A DNA stretch of 34,564 nucleotides. Origin: Paracoccaceae bacterium (GTDB lineage Bacteria > Pseudomonadota > Alphaproteobacteria > Rhodobacterales > Rhodobacteraceae). Location: NCBI GenBank assembly GCA_020425125.1, contig JAGQRV010000035.1, positions 1 to 34,564 of the forward strand, written 5' to 3'. Shown piece by piece: positions 8,456 through 18,152 of this stretch (its first letter is position 1; every line of letters begins with the position of its first letter). Below the pieces are notes generated by a model that did not search any database, was not told the origin of the DNA, and worked only from the letters and a program-made list of their open reading frames with translations. The position numbers were made by a program, and so were the translations under genes.

Positions 8456-9087
8456 CGGTCGGCCTGGATGACGGCGGCGTGGACGCGTCCGGCGACCTCG
8501 GCCTCGCTGCCGCTGCCGTCGATGATGCGGACGCGCGCCGGGGCCGTGTCGGCGAGCGCGAGAAAACCCGCCCTCAGCCGGGCCTGGAAATCGGCGCCGA
8601 ACCCCTCGAACCGCAATTCCGACCCCGACCGAGCCCGGGCACGGATCAGCGCGGCGGCGGGATCGGCGTCGATGACCAGCGTCAGGTCCGGCTGGCGGGG
8701 GATCATCAACGCGTGCAGGCGGTCCACCACGGCCACCAGATCGCCTCGCGTCGTGCCCTGGTAGACACGGGTCGAGTCCGCGAAGCGGTCGGTGATCACG
8801 ATGGCGCCGCGGCCGAGCGCCGGGGCGATGGTCCGCTCCCAATGGTCGCGCCGCGCTGCGGTGAAGAGCAGGATCTCGGTCTCGGCGGACCAGCGCTCCG
8901 GATCGCCCTCGACCAGCAGGCGGCGGATCTCTTCGGCGCCTGGGGAGCCGCCCGGTTCCCGCGTCAGCACGACATCGGCACCGTCCGTGCGCAGCGTCTC
9001 GGCCAGGCGCCGGGCCTGGGTCGACTTGCCGGATCCGTCGATCCCCTCGAAGCTGATGAACCGGCCGCCGGCCGGATGGCGCGTCAA
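8452..9087 (-). CDS. tmk: Thymidylate kinase (dTMP kinase), TTG start
   Basis: Tmk phosphorylates dTMP to dTDP with ATP. The 211-residue product has the P-loop FEGIDGSGKST (about 13-23), the LTREPGG substrate segment, the DRFADSTRVYQG motif equivalent to the DRYxxSxxAYQG signature, and an arginine-rich LID (LIRARARSG). The only suitable start is TTG at 9087, which overlaps the TGA of the upstream carboxypeptidase gene as TTGA; no in-frame ATG or GTG lies between it and the P-loop. The far end overlaps holB as ATGA. Together with the carboxypeptidase this makes a three-gene block without spacers, so expression is probably coupled. The rare TTG start may hold the yield of Tmk down. Confidence 0.95.
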   Translation of the reverse strand: MTRHPAGGRFISFEGIDGSGKSTQARRLAETLRTDGADVVLTREPGGSPGAEEIRRLLVEGDPERWSAETEILLFTAARRDHWERTIAPALGRGAIVITDRFADSTRVYQGTTRGDLVAVVDRLHALMIPRQPDLTLVIDADPAAALIRARARSGSELRFEGFGADFQARLRAGFLALADTAPARVRIIDGSGSEAEVAGRVHAAVIQADR

Positions 9088-10244
9088 AACAGCTTTTCCG
9101 CTTCGCCGATCACGCGGTCCACAAGGGTAAGCGCGGCACTGCGGACCCGCGGCACGAACCCGCCATAGGCCACGTCGCGATCCGACACGAGCGGGATGCG
9201 CGCCTCGGGCAGCCCCTCGCGCGTCACCACCAGCTCGGCCACCGCGTCGCCCGCGGCGATCGGCGCCTGCAGCGGGGTCTGGTAGGTGACCACGGCCGAA
9301 ACCTGCTGTGCGCCGGCCTCGGTCAGCACGTTGAGGTCGTGCGGCGCGACCAGACCGATGCTTTGCGCGTCGCCCATCCAGACCGGCGCGTCGGCGATCT
9401 TCTGGCCCTGCGTCGCGAGCCGGGTCTGGACGAATTGCCGGAAGGCCCAGGACGCGATCTGCTCGGCTTCGGTGGCGCGGGCCTCGACCGAGGGCAGGCC
9501 GGTGATCACGAACACGATGCGCCGGTCACCCTGCTTGGCCGATCCGACGAGCCCGTATCCGGCCTCGGAGGTGTGGCCTGTCTTCAGGCCATCGGCGCCG
9601 ATGTCGAGCTTGAGGAGCGGGTTGCGGTTGGAGCTGTTCTTTGGCGCACGGCCGTCGAACTCGTACTCCTCCTGCCCGAAATAGTGATAATACTGCGGAA
9701 AGTCCTGGATCAGGTGCGTGGCGATGATGGCGAGGTCGCGCACGCTCATCACATGTCCCTCTGCCGGCCAGCCCGACGCGTTCACGAAGTGCGAGCTCTT
9801 CATGCCCAGCTCGTGGGCGCGTTCGGTCATCTCGCGGGCGAAGTTCTCCTCGGTGCCGGCGAGGCCCTCGGCGACAACCACTGTCGCGTCATTGCCAGAC
9901 TGGACGATGATGCCCTGGATCAGCTCCTCGACCGTCGGGCGGTCCCGCTCGTTGAGGAACATCGTCGAGCCGCCCATCTCGCGGGCGCGGGTCGAGACGC
10001 CGAACCGCGTATCCATCGAAACGTTCGGGTTGTCCCGGAGCGCCTCGAACAGCATGAACACCGTCATCAGCTTCGACATTGAGGCCGGCGGCAATGGCTC
10101 GTCGGCGTTCTTCTCCAGAAGTACCGTGTTGGTGGAGAGGTCGACCACATAGGCCGCGCGGGCCGCGGTGTTGTAGACGGCCTGTGCCGCGGCGGGCAGC
10201 GCCGCGACGGCGAAGACGGCGAGGGTTGCGAAAATGCGCAGCAT
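9084..10244 (-). CDS. D-alanyl-D-alanine carboxypeptidase (PBP5-type, S11 family)
   Basis: This penicillin-binding protein trims the terminal D-Ala of peptidoglycan stem peptides in the periplasm. Residues 1-22 form a signal peptide (hydrophobic core then AAAQA). The three serine-hydrolase motifs are in place: SxxK at Ser55-Lys58 (ASMSKLM), SxN at Ser116-Asn118 (QSGND) and KTG at 221-223 (LKTGHTSEAGYG). The C-terminal 120 residues fit the beta-rich PBP5_C domain, ending in an amphipathic tail (ALTLVDRVIGEAEKLF) likely to attach to the membrane surface. The length of 386 is usual. The ATG at 10244 gives the complete signal peptide. It is the first gene of the block carboxypeptidase-tmk-holB-tatD-hydrolase. 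Relatives are called dacA, dacC or dacF, so I leave the symbol blank. Confidence 0.95.
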   Translation of the reverse strand: MLRIFATLAVFAVAALPAAAQAVYNTAARAAYVVDLSTNTVLLEKNADEPLPPASMSKLMTVFMLFEALRDNPNVSMDTRFGVSTRAREMGGSTMFLNERDRPTVEELIQGIIVQSGNDATVVVAEGLAGTEENFAREMTERAHELGMKSSHFVNASGWPAEGHVMSVRDLAIIATHLIQDFPQYYHYFGQEEYEFDGRAPKNSSNRNPLLKLDIGADGLKTGHTSEAGYGLVGSAKQGDRRIVFVITGLPSVEARATEAEQIASWAFRQFVQTRLATQGQKIADAPVWMGDAQSIGLVAPHDLNVLTEAGAQQVSAVVTYQTPLQAPIAAGDAVAELVVTREGLPEARIPLVSDRDVAYGGFVPRVRSAALTLVDRVIGEAEKLF

Positions 10245-10323
10245 GATGGTCCCGATGAGATCTGCTCGCGCGGGAGCCTAGCACCGGGCCTGACGGCTTC
10301 CAACCCGCCATGGTGGGGGAAGC

Positions 10324-11133
10324 TCAGGCGCCGGCCTCGGCAAGGCAGCGCTCCACCAGCCCGCGATAGCCTTCGCCGAAGAGGCTCAGATGCACCAGCG
10401 CGGGCCAGATTTGATAGACGGCGCGGCGTTGCGGCCATCCGTCGGGCGGGCGGCCATAAGCGTCCCAGAAGTCGGCCGAAGGTTCCGCGAAGAGGCACAG
10501 CATGGCGAGGTCCACCTCGCCATGCCCCCAGTAGCAGGCCGGGTCGATCAGCCCGCTGACCCGGCTGCCGGCGCAAAGGACATTTCCGCTCCAGAGATCG
10601 CCATGGAGAAGGCTCGCCGGCGGCGTGGCCGGGAGAATGGCGGGCAGAAGCTGCGTCAGCCGGACGATTCGGGCGCGCAGGGTGTCCGGCAATGGCGCCG
10701 CGCCGGCGGACAGGCGGTTCTGGCTCCAGAACCGGGGCCAGTCCGCCGAAGCGGCATTGCGGATCGGCACGCCGCCGAAGGCGTAGTCGCAGGTCCAGCC
10801 GTAATGCGGTCCGGTCGAGGCATGCAGGCCGGCAAGCAGGCGTCCGAGGTCTGCCCAGGTCGTGCCGCCGAGACCGCCGCCGGCCGGAAGGCGCGCCATC
10901 ACCAGAACCGTCTCGTCGGCGGCGAGAACTTCGGGCACGGGGGTCCCCGTCGCGGCGATTGCGCGGAGCATCGCGGCTTCGGTCATGGGGGCAGGGCCGG
11001 ATTTTGCGATGACCTCGCGGCCGGAGGCGAGCGTGACAGCAACGACTTCGGCCAGGTCGCCGCCGTGCAGCCGGGTCGCATGCAGGACCCGGTCGCGCAA
11101 AAGGGCGGCAGCGTGGCGGGCGAGAGTCGGCAT
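10324..11133 (-). CDS. Fructosamine kinase family protein
   Basis: This 269-residue protein belongs to the fructosamine/ketosamine-3-kinase family (aminoglycoside-phosphotransferase fold), which phosphorylates sugar-lysine adducts so that they break down, a protein-repair activity. The kinase motif HGDLWSGNVL lies about residue 183, followed by LIDPACYWGHGEVDLAML, the metal-binding Asp segment. The family-specific WPRFWSQNRL stretch lies near residue 130. The ATG at 11133 (MPTLARHAAALL) is chosen because the family aligns from there; the frame is open for 49 more codons but reads as low-complexity, non-conserved sequence. It is divergent from speA across 220 bp and lies 79 bp upstream of the carboxypeptidase gene on the same strand. 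Similarity to APH-type kinases in general is the main alternative. Confidence 0.88.
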   Translation of the reverse strand: MPTLARHAAALLRDRVLHATRLHGGDLAEVVAVTLASGREVIAKSGPAPMTEAAMLRAIAATGTPVPEVLAADETVLVMARLPAGGGLGGTTWADLGRLLAGLHASTGPHYGWTCDYAFGGVPIRNAASADWPRFWSQNRLSAGAAPLPDTLRARIVRLTQLLPAILPATPPASLLHGDLWSGNVLCAGSRVSGLIDPACYWGHGEVDLAMLCLFAEPSADFWDAYGRPPDGWPQRRAVYQIWPALVHLSLFGEGYRGLVERCLAEAGA

Positions 11134-11270
11134 GGCGCGGATCCTGCGCCACGGGCGGCGCTTCGGCAATGCGGGCTCTTGTGTCCCTGCGGAGCCTTGC
11201 CCGGCAAACCGCGGCAGAGTCTGCGGGTTGCACGGGATTGCGCGGAACATTGGCGGTCGTGGTGTGGTGT

Positions 11271-11297
11271 CCGGTTGCATGTCGCGGTCCCGGTTGC
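11271..11297 (+). repeat. Direct repeats CCGGTTGC upstream of speA
   Basis: Two exact copies of CCGGTTGC (11271-11278 and 11290-11297) are 19 bp apart, and a third GGTTGC lies at 11226-11231, all within the 220-bp divergent region between the fructosamine-kinase-like gene and speA. The spacing near two helix turns would suit a regulator, but the sites are short enough to arise by chance. Confidence 0.25.
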
Positions 11298-11353
11298 GAA
11301 AGACGGTGCGGCGAGTCTCCGCGACAGAGAGACGGCGAGACCGGGGTGGTGAC

Positions 11354-13225
<1,872 letters not shown>

Positions 13226-13413
13226 CGCCGGGTCGGCACCGTGCTGCCCGAGGTTAGCACATGCGGTGTGTGCGACGGTGCGAAATCCGGGGAGCCTGAA
13301 AAGGCCGCCTTCCAGAGTGTCGCAGAGTTTTCGCGATCCTGCGCCATGGTCATTGAAACTTGCCGGCATATCGGCGAGTCACGGCGCAGACGGGACAGGG
13401 AAGGACAGGGATC

Positions 13414-14625
13414 ATGGGCAAGGTTCTGGTTGTGGGCGCCGGCGGGGTGGCCTCGGTCGCGGCGCACAAGATGGCGATGAATCCCGACATCTTCACCGAG
13501 ATCACCCTGGCCAGCCGCACCAGGTCGAAATGCGATGCCATCGCCGGCAGCGTGAAGGCGCGAACCGGGGTCGAGATCCGCACGGCCGGGCTCGACGCGA
13601 TGGATGTAGCCGCAACTGTGGCCCTGATCCGCGAGACGGGGGCCGAGCTTGTTGTCAACCTGGCGCTGCCCTACCAGGACCTCGCGCTGATGGATGCCTG
13701 TCTCGATGCCGGGGTCCATTACCTCGACACGGCGAACTACGAGCCGCCCGAAGAGGCGAAGTTCGAGTATTCGCATCAATGGGCTTACCAGGAGAAGTTC
13801 AGGCAGGCCGGGCTGACCGCCATTCTCGGCTCGGGCTTCGATCCGGGGGTGACATCGGTCTATGCGACCTGGCTGAAGAAGCACAGGCTTGAGGCAATAC
13901 GGCAGCTCGACGTGCTCGACTGCAATGGCGGCGACAACGGCTTGCCATTCGCCACCAATTTCAATCCCGAGATCAACATCCGCGAGGTCACCGCGCCGGC
14001 CCGCCACTGGGAAGCGGGCGGCTGGGTGGAAAGCCCCGCGATGACCACGAAGGTCCGGTTCGACTTTCCCGGCGTGGGGGAAAAGAACATGTACCTGATG
14101 TACCACGAGGAACTGGAGAGCCTCAGCACCCATTTTCCCGAGATCGAGCGGGCACGGTTCTGGATGACCTTCGGCGATGCCTACATCAACCACGTCACGG
14201 TCCTGCAGAATGTCGGCATGACCGGCATCGAGCCGGTGATCTACGAGGGGCACGAGATCGTCCCCCTGCAATTCCTGAAGGCGGTTCTGCCGAACCCGAG
14301 CGATCTGGGTGCGCTGACGAAGGGAAAGACCTGTATCGGCGACATCGCGACAGGGCCGGCGAAGGACGGAGCGGGCGAGAAGACCTACTACATCTACAAC
14401 ATCTGCGACCACGAGGAATGCTACCGCGAGGTCGGCAGTCAGGCGGTGGCCTACACGACAGGCGTGCCGGCGATGATCGGCGCAGCGATGGTGGCGAAGG
14501 GGATCTGGCGCGAGCCCGGCGTCTGGAACATGGAGCAGCTCGATCCCGACGCCTTCATGGACATGCTGATGACCCAGGGCCTTCCCTGGGAGGTTCACGA
14601 GCTGTCCGGCCCGGTCAATTTCTGA
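13414..14625 (+). CDS. Carboxy(nor)spermidine dehydrogenase (saccharopine dehydrogenase family)
   Basis: The enzyme condenses putrescine with aspartate beta-semialdehyde and reduces the imine to carboxyspermidine with NADPH. The 403-residue product starts with a Rossmann motif (KVLVVGAGGVASVAAHKMA), continues with LVVNLALPYQDLALMDACLDAGVHYLDTANYEP, and has ILGSGFDPGVTSVYATWL, hallmarks of the Lys1-like saccharopine dehydrogenase family. Context decides the specificity: it sits between speA and nspC with agmatinase following. The ATG at 13414 has AGGACAGGG just upstream; an in-frame ATG at 13360 would add 18 residues with no similarity. A 94-bp spacer containing two hairpins separates it from nspC. 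Confidence 0.93.
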   Translation: MGKVLVVGAGGVASVAAHKMAMNPDIFTEITLASRTRSKCDAIAGSVKARTGVEIRTAGLDAMDVAATVALIRETGAELVVNLALPYQDLALMDACLDAGVHYLDTANYEPPEEAKFEYSHQWAYQEKFRQAGLTAILGSGFDPGVTSVYATWLKKHRLEAIRQLDVLDCNGGDNGLPFATNFNPEINIREVTAPARHWEAGGWVESPAMTTKVRFDFPGVGEKNMYLMYHEELESLSTHFPEIERARFWMTFGDAYINHVTVLQNVGMTGIEPVIYEGHEIVPLQFLKAVLPNPSDLGALTKGKTCIGDIATGPAKDGAGEKTYYIYNICDHEECYREVGSQAVAYTTGVPAMIGAAMVAKGIWREPGVWNMEQLDPDAFMDMLMTQGLPWEVHELSGPVNF

Positions 14626-14640
14626 AACCTCCAGCCGGGA

Positions 14641-14694
14641 GACGGCCGGCGCGGGCATCGAGCCCGCTTCGGCCGGTCGCGCCCCTGCGGGCGC
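14641..14694 (+). repeat. Tandem hairpins between the carboxyspermidine dehydrogenase gene and nspC
   Basis: Two adjacent inverted repeats fill the 94-bp gap. The first (14641-14678) pairs GCGGGC with GCCCGC around ATCGA, extended by GGCCG/CGGCC and GAC/GTC with small internal mismatches. The second (14679-14694) is GCGCCC-CTGC-GGGCGC, a perfect 6-bp stem. No T-run follows, and the nspC ribosome binding site (AAAGGA) begins 14 bp downstream. They may stabilise or partly terminate the upstream message, or be a REP-like element. Confidence 0.5.
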
Positions 14695-14719
14695 TTCGGC
14701 GCGCGGGAAAGGACGGTTC

Positions 14720-15910
14720 ATGACGGATGGGATCGACATTGCCGCCGACAGCGCGGCGCGCTTTGCGCGCTTCGACCTCTCGCGCGTGCCGTCACCCTGT
14801 TTCGTGGTCGACGCGGCGCAGGTGGAACGGAACTGCACGATCCTCGCTGATGTCGCGGCGCGGTCCGGCGCGCATGTGTTCCTCGCGCTCAAGGCCTTCG
14901 CCATGCCGGCGCTGGCGCCCGTGATCATGCGGCACCTCGCGGGCACGGCCGCATCGGGACTGCACGAGGCCCGGCTGGGGCGCGAGCGGTTCGCGGGCCA
15001 TGTCGCGACATTCAATGCCGGGTTCAAGGCCGACGAGTTGCGCGAGGTTCTGAAGATCTCGGACCACGTCATCTTCAACTCGCCGGGGCAGCGCGCCCGG
15101 TTCGGTGGCATCGTCGACGAGGCGCGGGCTGCGGGGGGGCGGGCCGAGATCGGGCTCAGGATCAATCCCGAACATTCCGAAGGCTGGAACCCGAAATACG
15201 ATCCGGCCGGCCCCTGTTCACGGCTGGGCACGCCGGTGTCGCAGATCCGTCCCGCGGATCTGGAGGGGCTCGACGGTCTGCACATGCATACCCTTTGCGA
15301 GCAGGGATTCGAGCCGCTGGCGCGGACCTGGGCTGCGGTGGAGCCCAAGATCGCCGGCTGGCTGGCGGGGATGCGCTGGCTGAACCTTGGCGGCGGGCAT
15401 CACATCACGCGGCCGGATTACGATCGCGACGGGCTGGTCGCACTGGTCCGACGGATCCGCGACCGCCATGGCGTCGAGGTCTATCTGGAGCCGGGCGAGG
15501 CGGTGGTGCTGCAAAGCGCGATCCTGGTCGGCGAAGTGCTCGACCTGACCGAGAACGGGGTTCCGCTGGCGATCTCGGACATCTCGGCCACCTGCCACAT
15601 GCCCGACGTGATCGAGGCGCCCTACCGCCCCGAACTGCTGGGGGAATTGCCCGAGGGCGAGGGGCGGGAGATTCGCGTCGGCGGGCCGTCCTGCCTGGCG
15701 GGCGACGTCATCGGCAGCTTCCGGCCCGCGGTGCCGTGGAAGGTCGGCGATCGTTTCGCCTTTCTCGACCAGGCGCATTATTCCATCGTCAAGACAAACA
15801 CGTTCAACGGCGTGCCGCTGCCGGCGCTGGCGGTCTGGGATTCGCGGACCGACGATCTCAGCGTGGTGCGGCAATTCGGATACGACGATTTCGCGATGCG
15901 GCTGGGATGA
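14720..15910 (+). CDS. nspC: Carboxynorspermidine/carboxyspermidine decarboxylase
   Basis: NspC is a PLP-dependent decarboxylase of the alanine racemase fold that releases CO2 from carboxyspermidine to give spermidine (or norspermidine from its shorter analogue). The 396-residue product has the PLP lysine Lys58 in FLALKAFAMP, the phosphate-binding MRWLNLGGGHHIT, YLEPGEAVV, the DISATCHMPDVIE segment and GGPSCLAGDVIG with the catalytic cysteine. The ATG at 14720 is preceded by AAAGGACGG. The TGA at 15908-15910 is 1 bp before the agmatinase ATG, so those two are certainly co-transcribed. Together with the dehydrogenase upstream it replaces the SAM-dependent SpeD/SpeE route, neither of which is seen here. 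Confidence 0.95.
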   Translation: MTDGIDIAADSAARFARFDLSRVPSPCFVVDAAQVERNCTILADVAARSGAHVFLALKAFAMPALAPVIMRHLAGTAASGLHEARLGRERFAGHVATFNAGFKADELREVLKISDHVIFNSPGQRARFGGIVDEARAAGGRAEIGLRINPEHSEGWNPKYDPAGPCSRLGTPVSQIRPADLEGLDGLHMHTLCEQGFEPLARTWAAVEPKIAGWLAGMRWLNLGGGHHITRPDYDRDGLVALVRRIRDRHGVEVYLEPGEAVVLQSAILVGEVLDLTENGVPLAISDISATCHMPDVIEAPYRPELLGELPEGEGREIRVGGPSCLAGDVIGSFRPAVPWKVGDRFAFLDQAHYSIVKTNTFNGVPLPALAVWDSRTDDLSVVRQFGYDDFAMRLG

Positions 15911-15911
15911 G

Positions 15912-16766
15912 ATGATTCCGGACTTTCTTGACAGCGAACTGAGCGCGGCCGAGCGGGACGCCGCCATCGCCCGCTTCCGGGTGATCCCGGTGCCTCTGGA
16001 GCGCACCGTGTCCTACGGCGCGGGCACGGCGGGCGGACCCAATGCGATTCTGGAAGCGAGTTCGCAGCTCGAACGTCTCTGGCGGGGCGGCGAACCCTGC
16101 AGCGCGGGCATCGCCACCGAACCGCCGATCGACTGCACCGGCACGTTGCCGGCAGTGATGGCGCGGATTGCGGCACGGACCGGAGCGGCGGCGGCCGAAG
16201 GGCGGATCCCGGTGGTTCTGGGCGGTGAGCATTCGTTGAGCTACGGCGCCGTGACCGGGCTCCGCGCGGGGCTCGGCGCCGCGGTCGGTATCGTTCAGAT
16301 CGATGCCCATGCCGATCTGCGTGCGGCCTACCTGGGCGAGCGTCACTCCCACGCCTCGGTGATGCAGCTTCTGGCCGAGGAGGAGGGCGTCCCGATTGCG
16401 CAGTTCGGCGTGCGGGCGCTGTGCCGGGAGGAGGCCGAGCTTCGCGCGCGTCTCGGCATCTTCCACCGCGATGCGGAGGAGCTGGTCAGTTCCGGTCTCC
16501 ATCGGGTGGATCTGCCGGAAGATTTCCCCGAGAATGTCTATGTGAGCTTCGATCTCGACGGACTCGACCCGTCGTTCCTGCCGGCGACCGGCACGCCGGT
16601 GCCGGGAGGGCTGGGCTTCTGGCAGGCGCTCCACCTCGTGGAGCATGCGCTCAAGGGGCGGCGGATGGCGGGCTGCGATGTGGTGGAGCTGGCGCCGCAG
16701 CCAGGCGGTACGGTGTCGGATTTCACCGCCGCACAGGTGACTTATGCGCTGATGGCGCTGGCCTGA
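15912..16766 (+). CDS. speB: Agmatinase (ureohydrolase family)
   Basis: Agmatinase hydrolyses agmatine, the product of SpeA, to putrescine and urea. The 284-residue protein carries all manganese ligands of the arginase/agmatinase family: His107 in LGGEHS, Asp131, His133 and Asp135 in IDAHADLR, and Asp214 and Asp216 in SFDLDGLDP. The HSHAS segment (about 145-149) and the PVPGGL segment (about 230-234) also fit. Arginase, formiminoglutamase or guanidinobutyrase are possible on sequence alone, but placement directly behind nspC and in a cluster with speA makes agmatinase the natural reading. It starts 1 bp after the nspC stop. The following gene, 77 bp later, is an unrelated lytic transglycosylase. 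Confidence 0.88.
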   Translation: MIPDFLDSELSAAERDAAIARFRVIPVPLERTVSYGAGTAGGPNAILEASSQLERLWRGGEPCSAGIATEPPIDCTGTLPAVMARIAARTGAAAAEGRIPVVLGGEHSLSYGAVTGLRAGLGAAVGIVQIDAHADLRAAYLGERHSHASVMQLLAEEEGVPIAQFGVRALCREEAELRARLGIFHRDAEELVSSGLHRVDLPEDFPENVYVSFDLDGLDPSFLPATGTPVPGGLGFWQALHLVEHALKGRRMAGCDVVELAPQPGGTVSDFTAAQVTYALMALA

Positions 16767-16843
16767 ATGACATTTCGGGCGGAAGCTGAAGGTGCGAAGA
16801 CGGGACCCGCCGGCGCCGGGCCCGGAAGATTGACGGAGACCGG

Positions 16844-18076
16844 ATGAGGTATACGAGACGGAACGTTCTCTTCGGCGCCGCCGCGCTGACGATCGCCGCC
16901 TGCGCAGGCGGGGGCGGCGGATCGCGCCGGGCCGACGTGGTGATGCAGGCCGTACCCAATCCCGGCTACGACGCCTGGGTTGCCGGGTTCCGGTCTCGCG
17001 CCTTGGCGCAGGGCGTGACTCCGGCGACCTTCGACCGGGCGTTTCGCAATGCCGGCTACCTGCCCGGCGTGATCGAGCGCGACCGAAACCAGACCGAATT
17101 CACGCGCTCGCTCGAGGATTATCTGGTAATCGCCGCGTCGGAGGAACGGGTGGGCGAAGGCCGCGCCAAGCTTCGCCAGCACGGTCCGCTCCTCGCCGAG
17201 ATCGAGACTCGCTATGGGGTTGAGCCCGAGGTGGTGGTCGCGGTCTGGGGGATGGAGAGCTTCTATGGCGACCGGCGCGGCAATGTGCCGGTGGTCTCGG
17301 CGCTGTCGACGCTGGCCTATGAGGGACGGCGCGGGTCGTTCTTCGAGCAGCAGCTGGTTGCAGCTCTCCTGATCCTGCAGAACGGCGATGTCAGTCCCGA
17401 GGCGATGACCGGAAGCTGGGCCGGGGCGATGGGCCACACGCAGTTCATTCCGACCTCCTACCGCGCCTATGCGGTCGATTTCGGTGGCGACGGGCACCGC
17501 GACATTTGGTCGGACGATCCGACAGATGCGCTCGCCTCGACGGCCGCCTATCTGCGGCGCGCGGGATGGACACGTGGCCAGCCCTGGGGGGTGGAGGTCC
17601 GCCTGCCGCCGGGCTTCAACACGGCGCTGACGGGGCGGGGAACGACGCGGAGTCCCTCCGCCTGGGCGGCGGCCGGCGTGCGGGACATGTCCGGCCGTGT
17701 GGTGCCGGATTACGGACCGGCCTCGATTCTGATCCCGCAGGGCCTTCAGGGGCCTGCATTCATGGTCTTCCACAATTTCACCGTGATCTCGCGCTACAAC
17801 AATGCCGAGAGCTACGTGATCGGAGTAGGGCATCTTTCCGACCGGCTGGCAGGCAAGCCGCCGATCCAGGCCAGCTTTCCGCCCGACCGCTACGGGATGT
17901 CCATCGAGGACCGGAAGGAATTGCAGCGCCGTCTGACGGCGGCGGGATACGACACGCAAGGGACCGACGGGGTGATCGGGCCGAACACCAACGCCGCCAT
18001 TGCCGCCTATCAGCAGGCCCATGGCCTGACGGTGACAGGAGAGCCGTCGCTGGGTCTGCTGGAAGATCTGAGCTGA
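16844..18076 (+). CDS. Lytic murein transglycosylase, MltB/SLT_2 type, with C-terminal peptidoglycan-binding domain
   Basis: This predicted outer-membrane or periplasmic lipoprotein cleaves glycan strands to 1,6-anhydromuropeptides. Residues 1-20 form a signal with a lipobox ending at Cys20 (LTIAAC), preceded by an RR pair (YTRRNVLFG) that could even be a Tat signal. The catalytic domain spans about 40-330 with Glu138 in AVWGMESFYGD and the GSWAGAMGHTQFIPTSYRAYAVDFGGDG signature. Residues about 350-408 form a PG_binding_1 domain (ELQRRLTAAGYDTQGTDGVIG, then AAIAAYQQAHGL). The ATG at 16844 follows ACGGAGACCGG. It is in the same direction as the polyamine genes, 77 bp behind agmatinase, but has no functional link to them. 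Confidence 0.93.
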   Translation: MRYTRRNVLFGAAALTIAACAGGGGGSRRADVVMQAVPNPGYDAWVAGFRSRALAQGVTPATFDRAFRNAGYLPGVIERDRNQTEFTRSLEDYLVIAASEERVGEGRAKLRQHGPLLAEIETRYGVEPEVVVAVWGMESFYGDRRGNVPVVSALSTLAYEGRRGSFFEQQLVAALLILQNGDVSPEAMTGSWAGAMGHTQFIPTSYRAYAVDFGGDGHRDIWSDDPTDALASTAAYLRRAGWTRGQPWGVEVRLPPGFNTALTGRGTTRSPSAWAAAGVRDMSGRVVPDYGPASILIPQGLQGPAFMVFHNFTVISRYNNAESYVIGVGHLSDRLAGKPPIQASFPPDRYGMSIEDRKELQRRLTAAGYDTQGTDGVIGPNTNAAIAAYQQAHGLTVTGEPSLGLLEDLS

Positions 18077-18152
18077 GCCGCCTTTGGCATTCTCGGACAT
18101 GGGACGGACGACAGCGCGCTGACCCGGCGGCGGACTTGCCCGGACATGCGCC

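Noticed and set aside
8456-8842. N-terminal extension of holB into tmk
   Set aside because: The extension is read out of frame with tmk and is proline/arginine-rich. The ATGA overlap at 8452-8455 and the start of similarity place the real start at 8455.
16801-16843. Terminator between agmatinase and the lytic transglycosylase
   Set aside because: The only symmetric element is the short palindrome CCGGCGCCGG with no loop and no T-run, so it is not a credible terminator.
18077-18152. Terminator between the converging transglycosylase and aldo/keto reductase genes
   Set aside because: I see no stem of useful length here; the CGGACATG octamer occurs twice but as a direct repeat.
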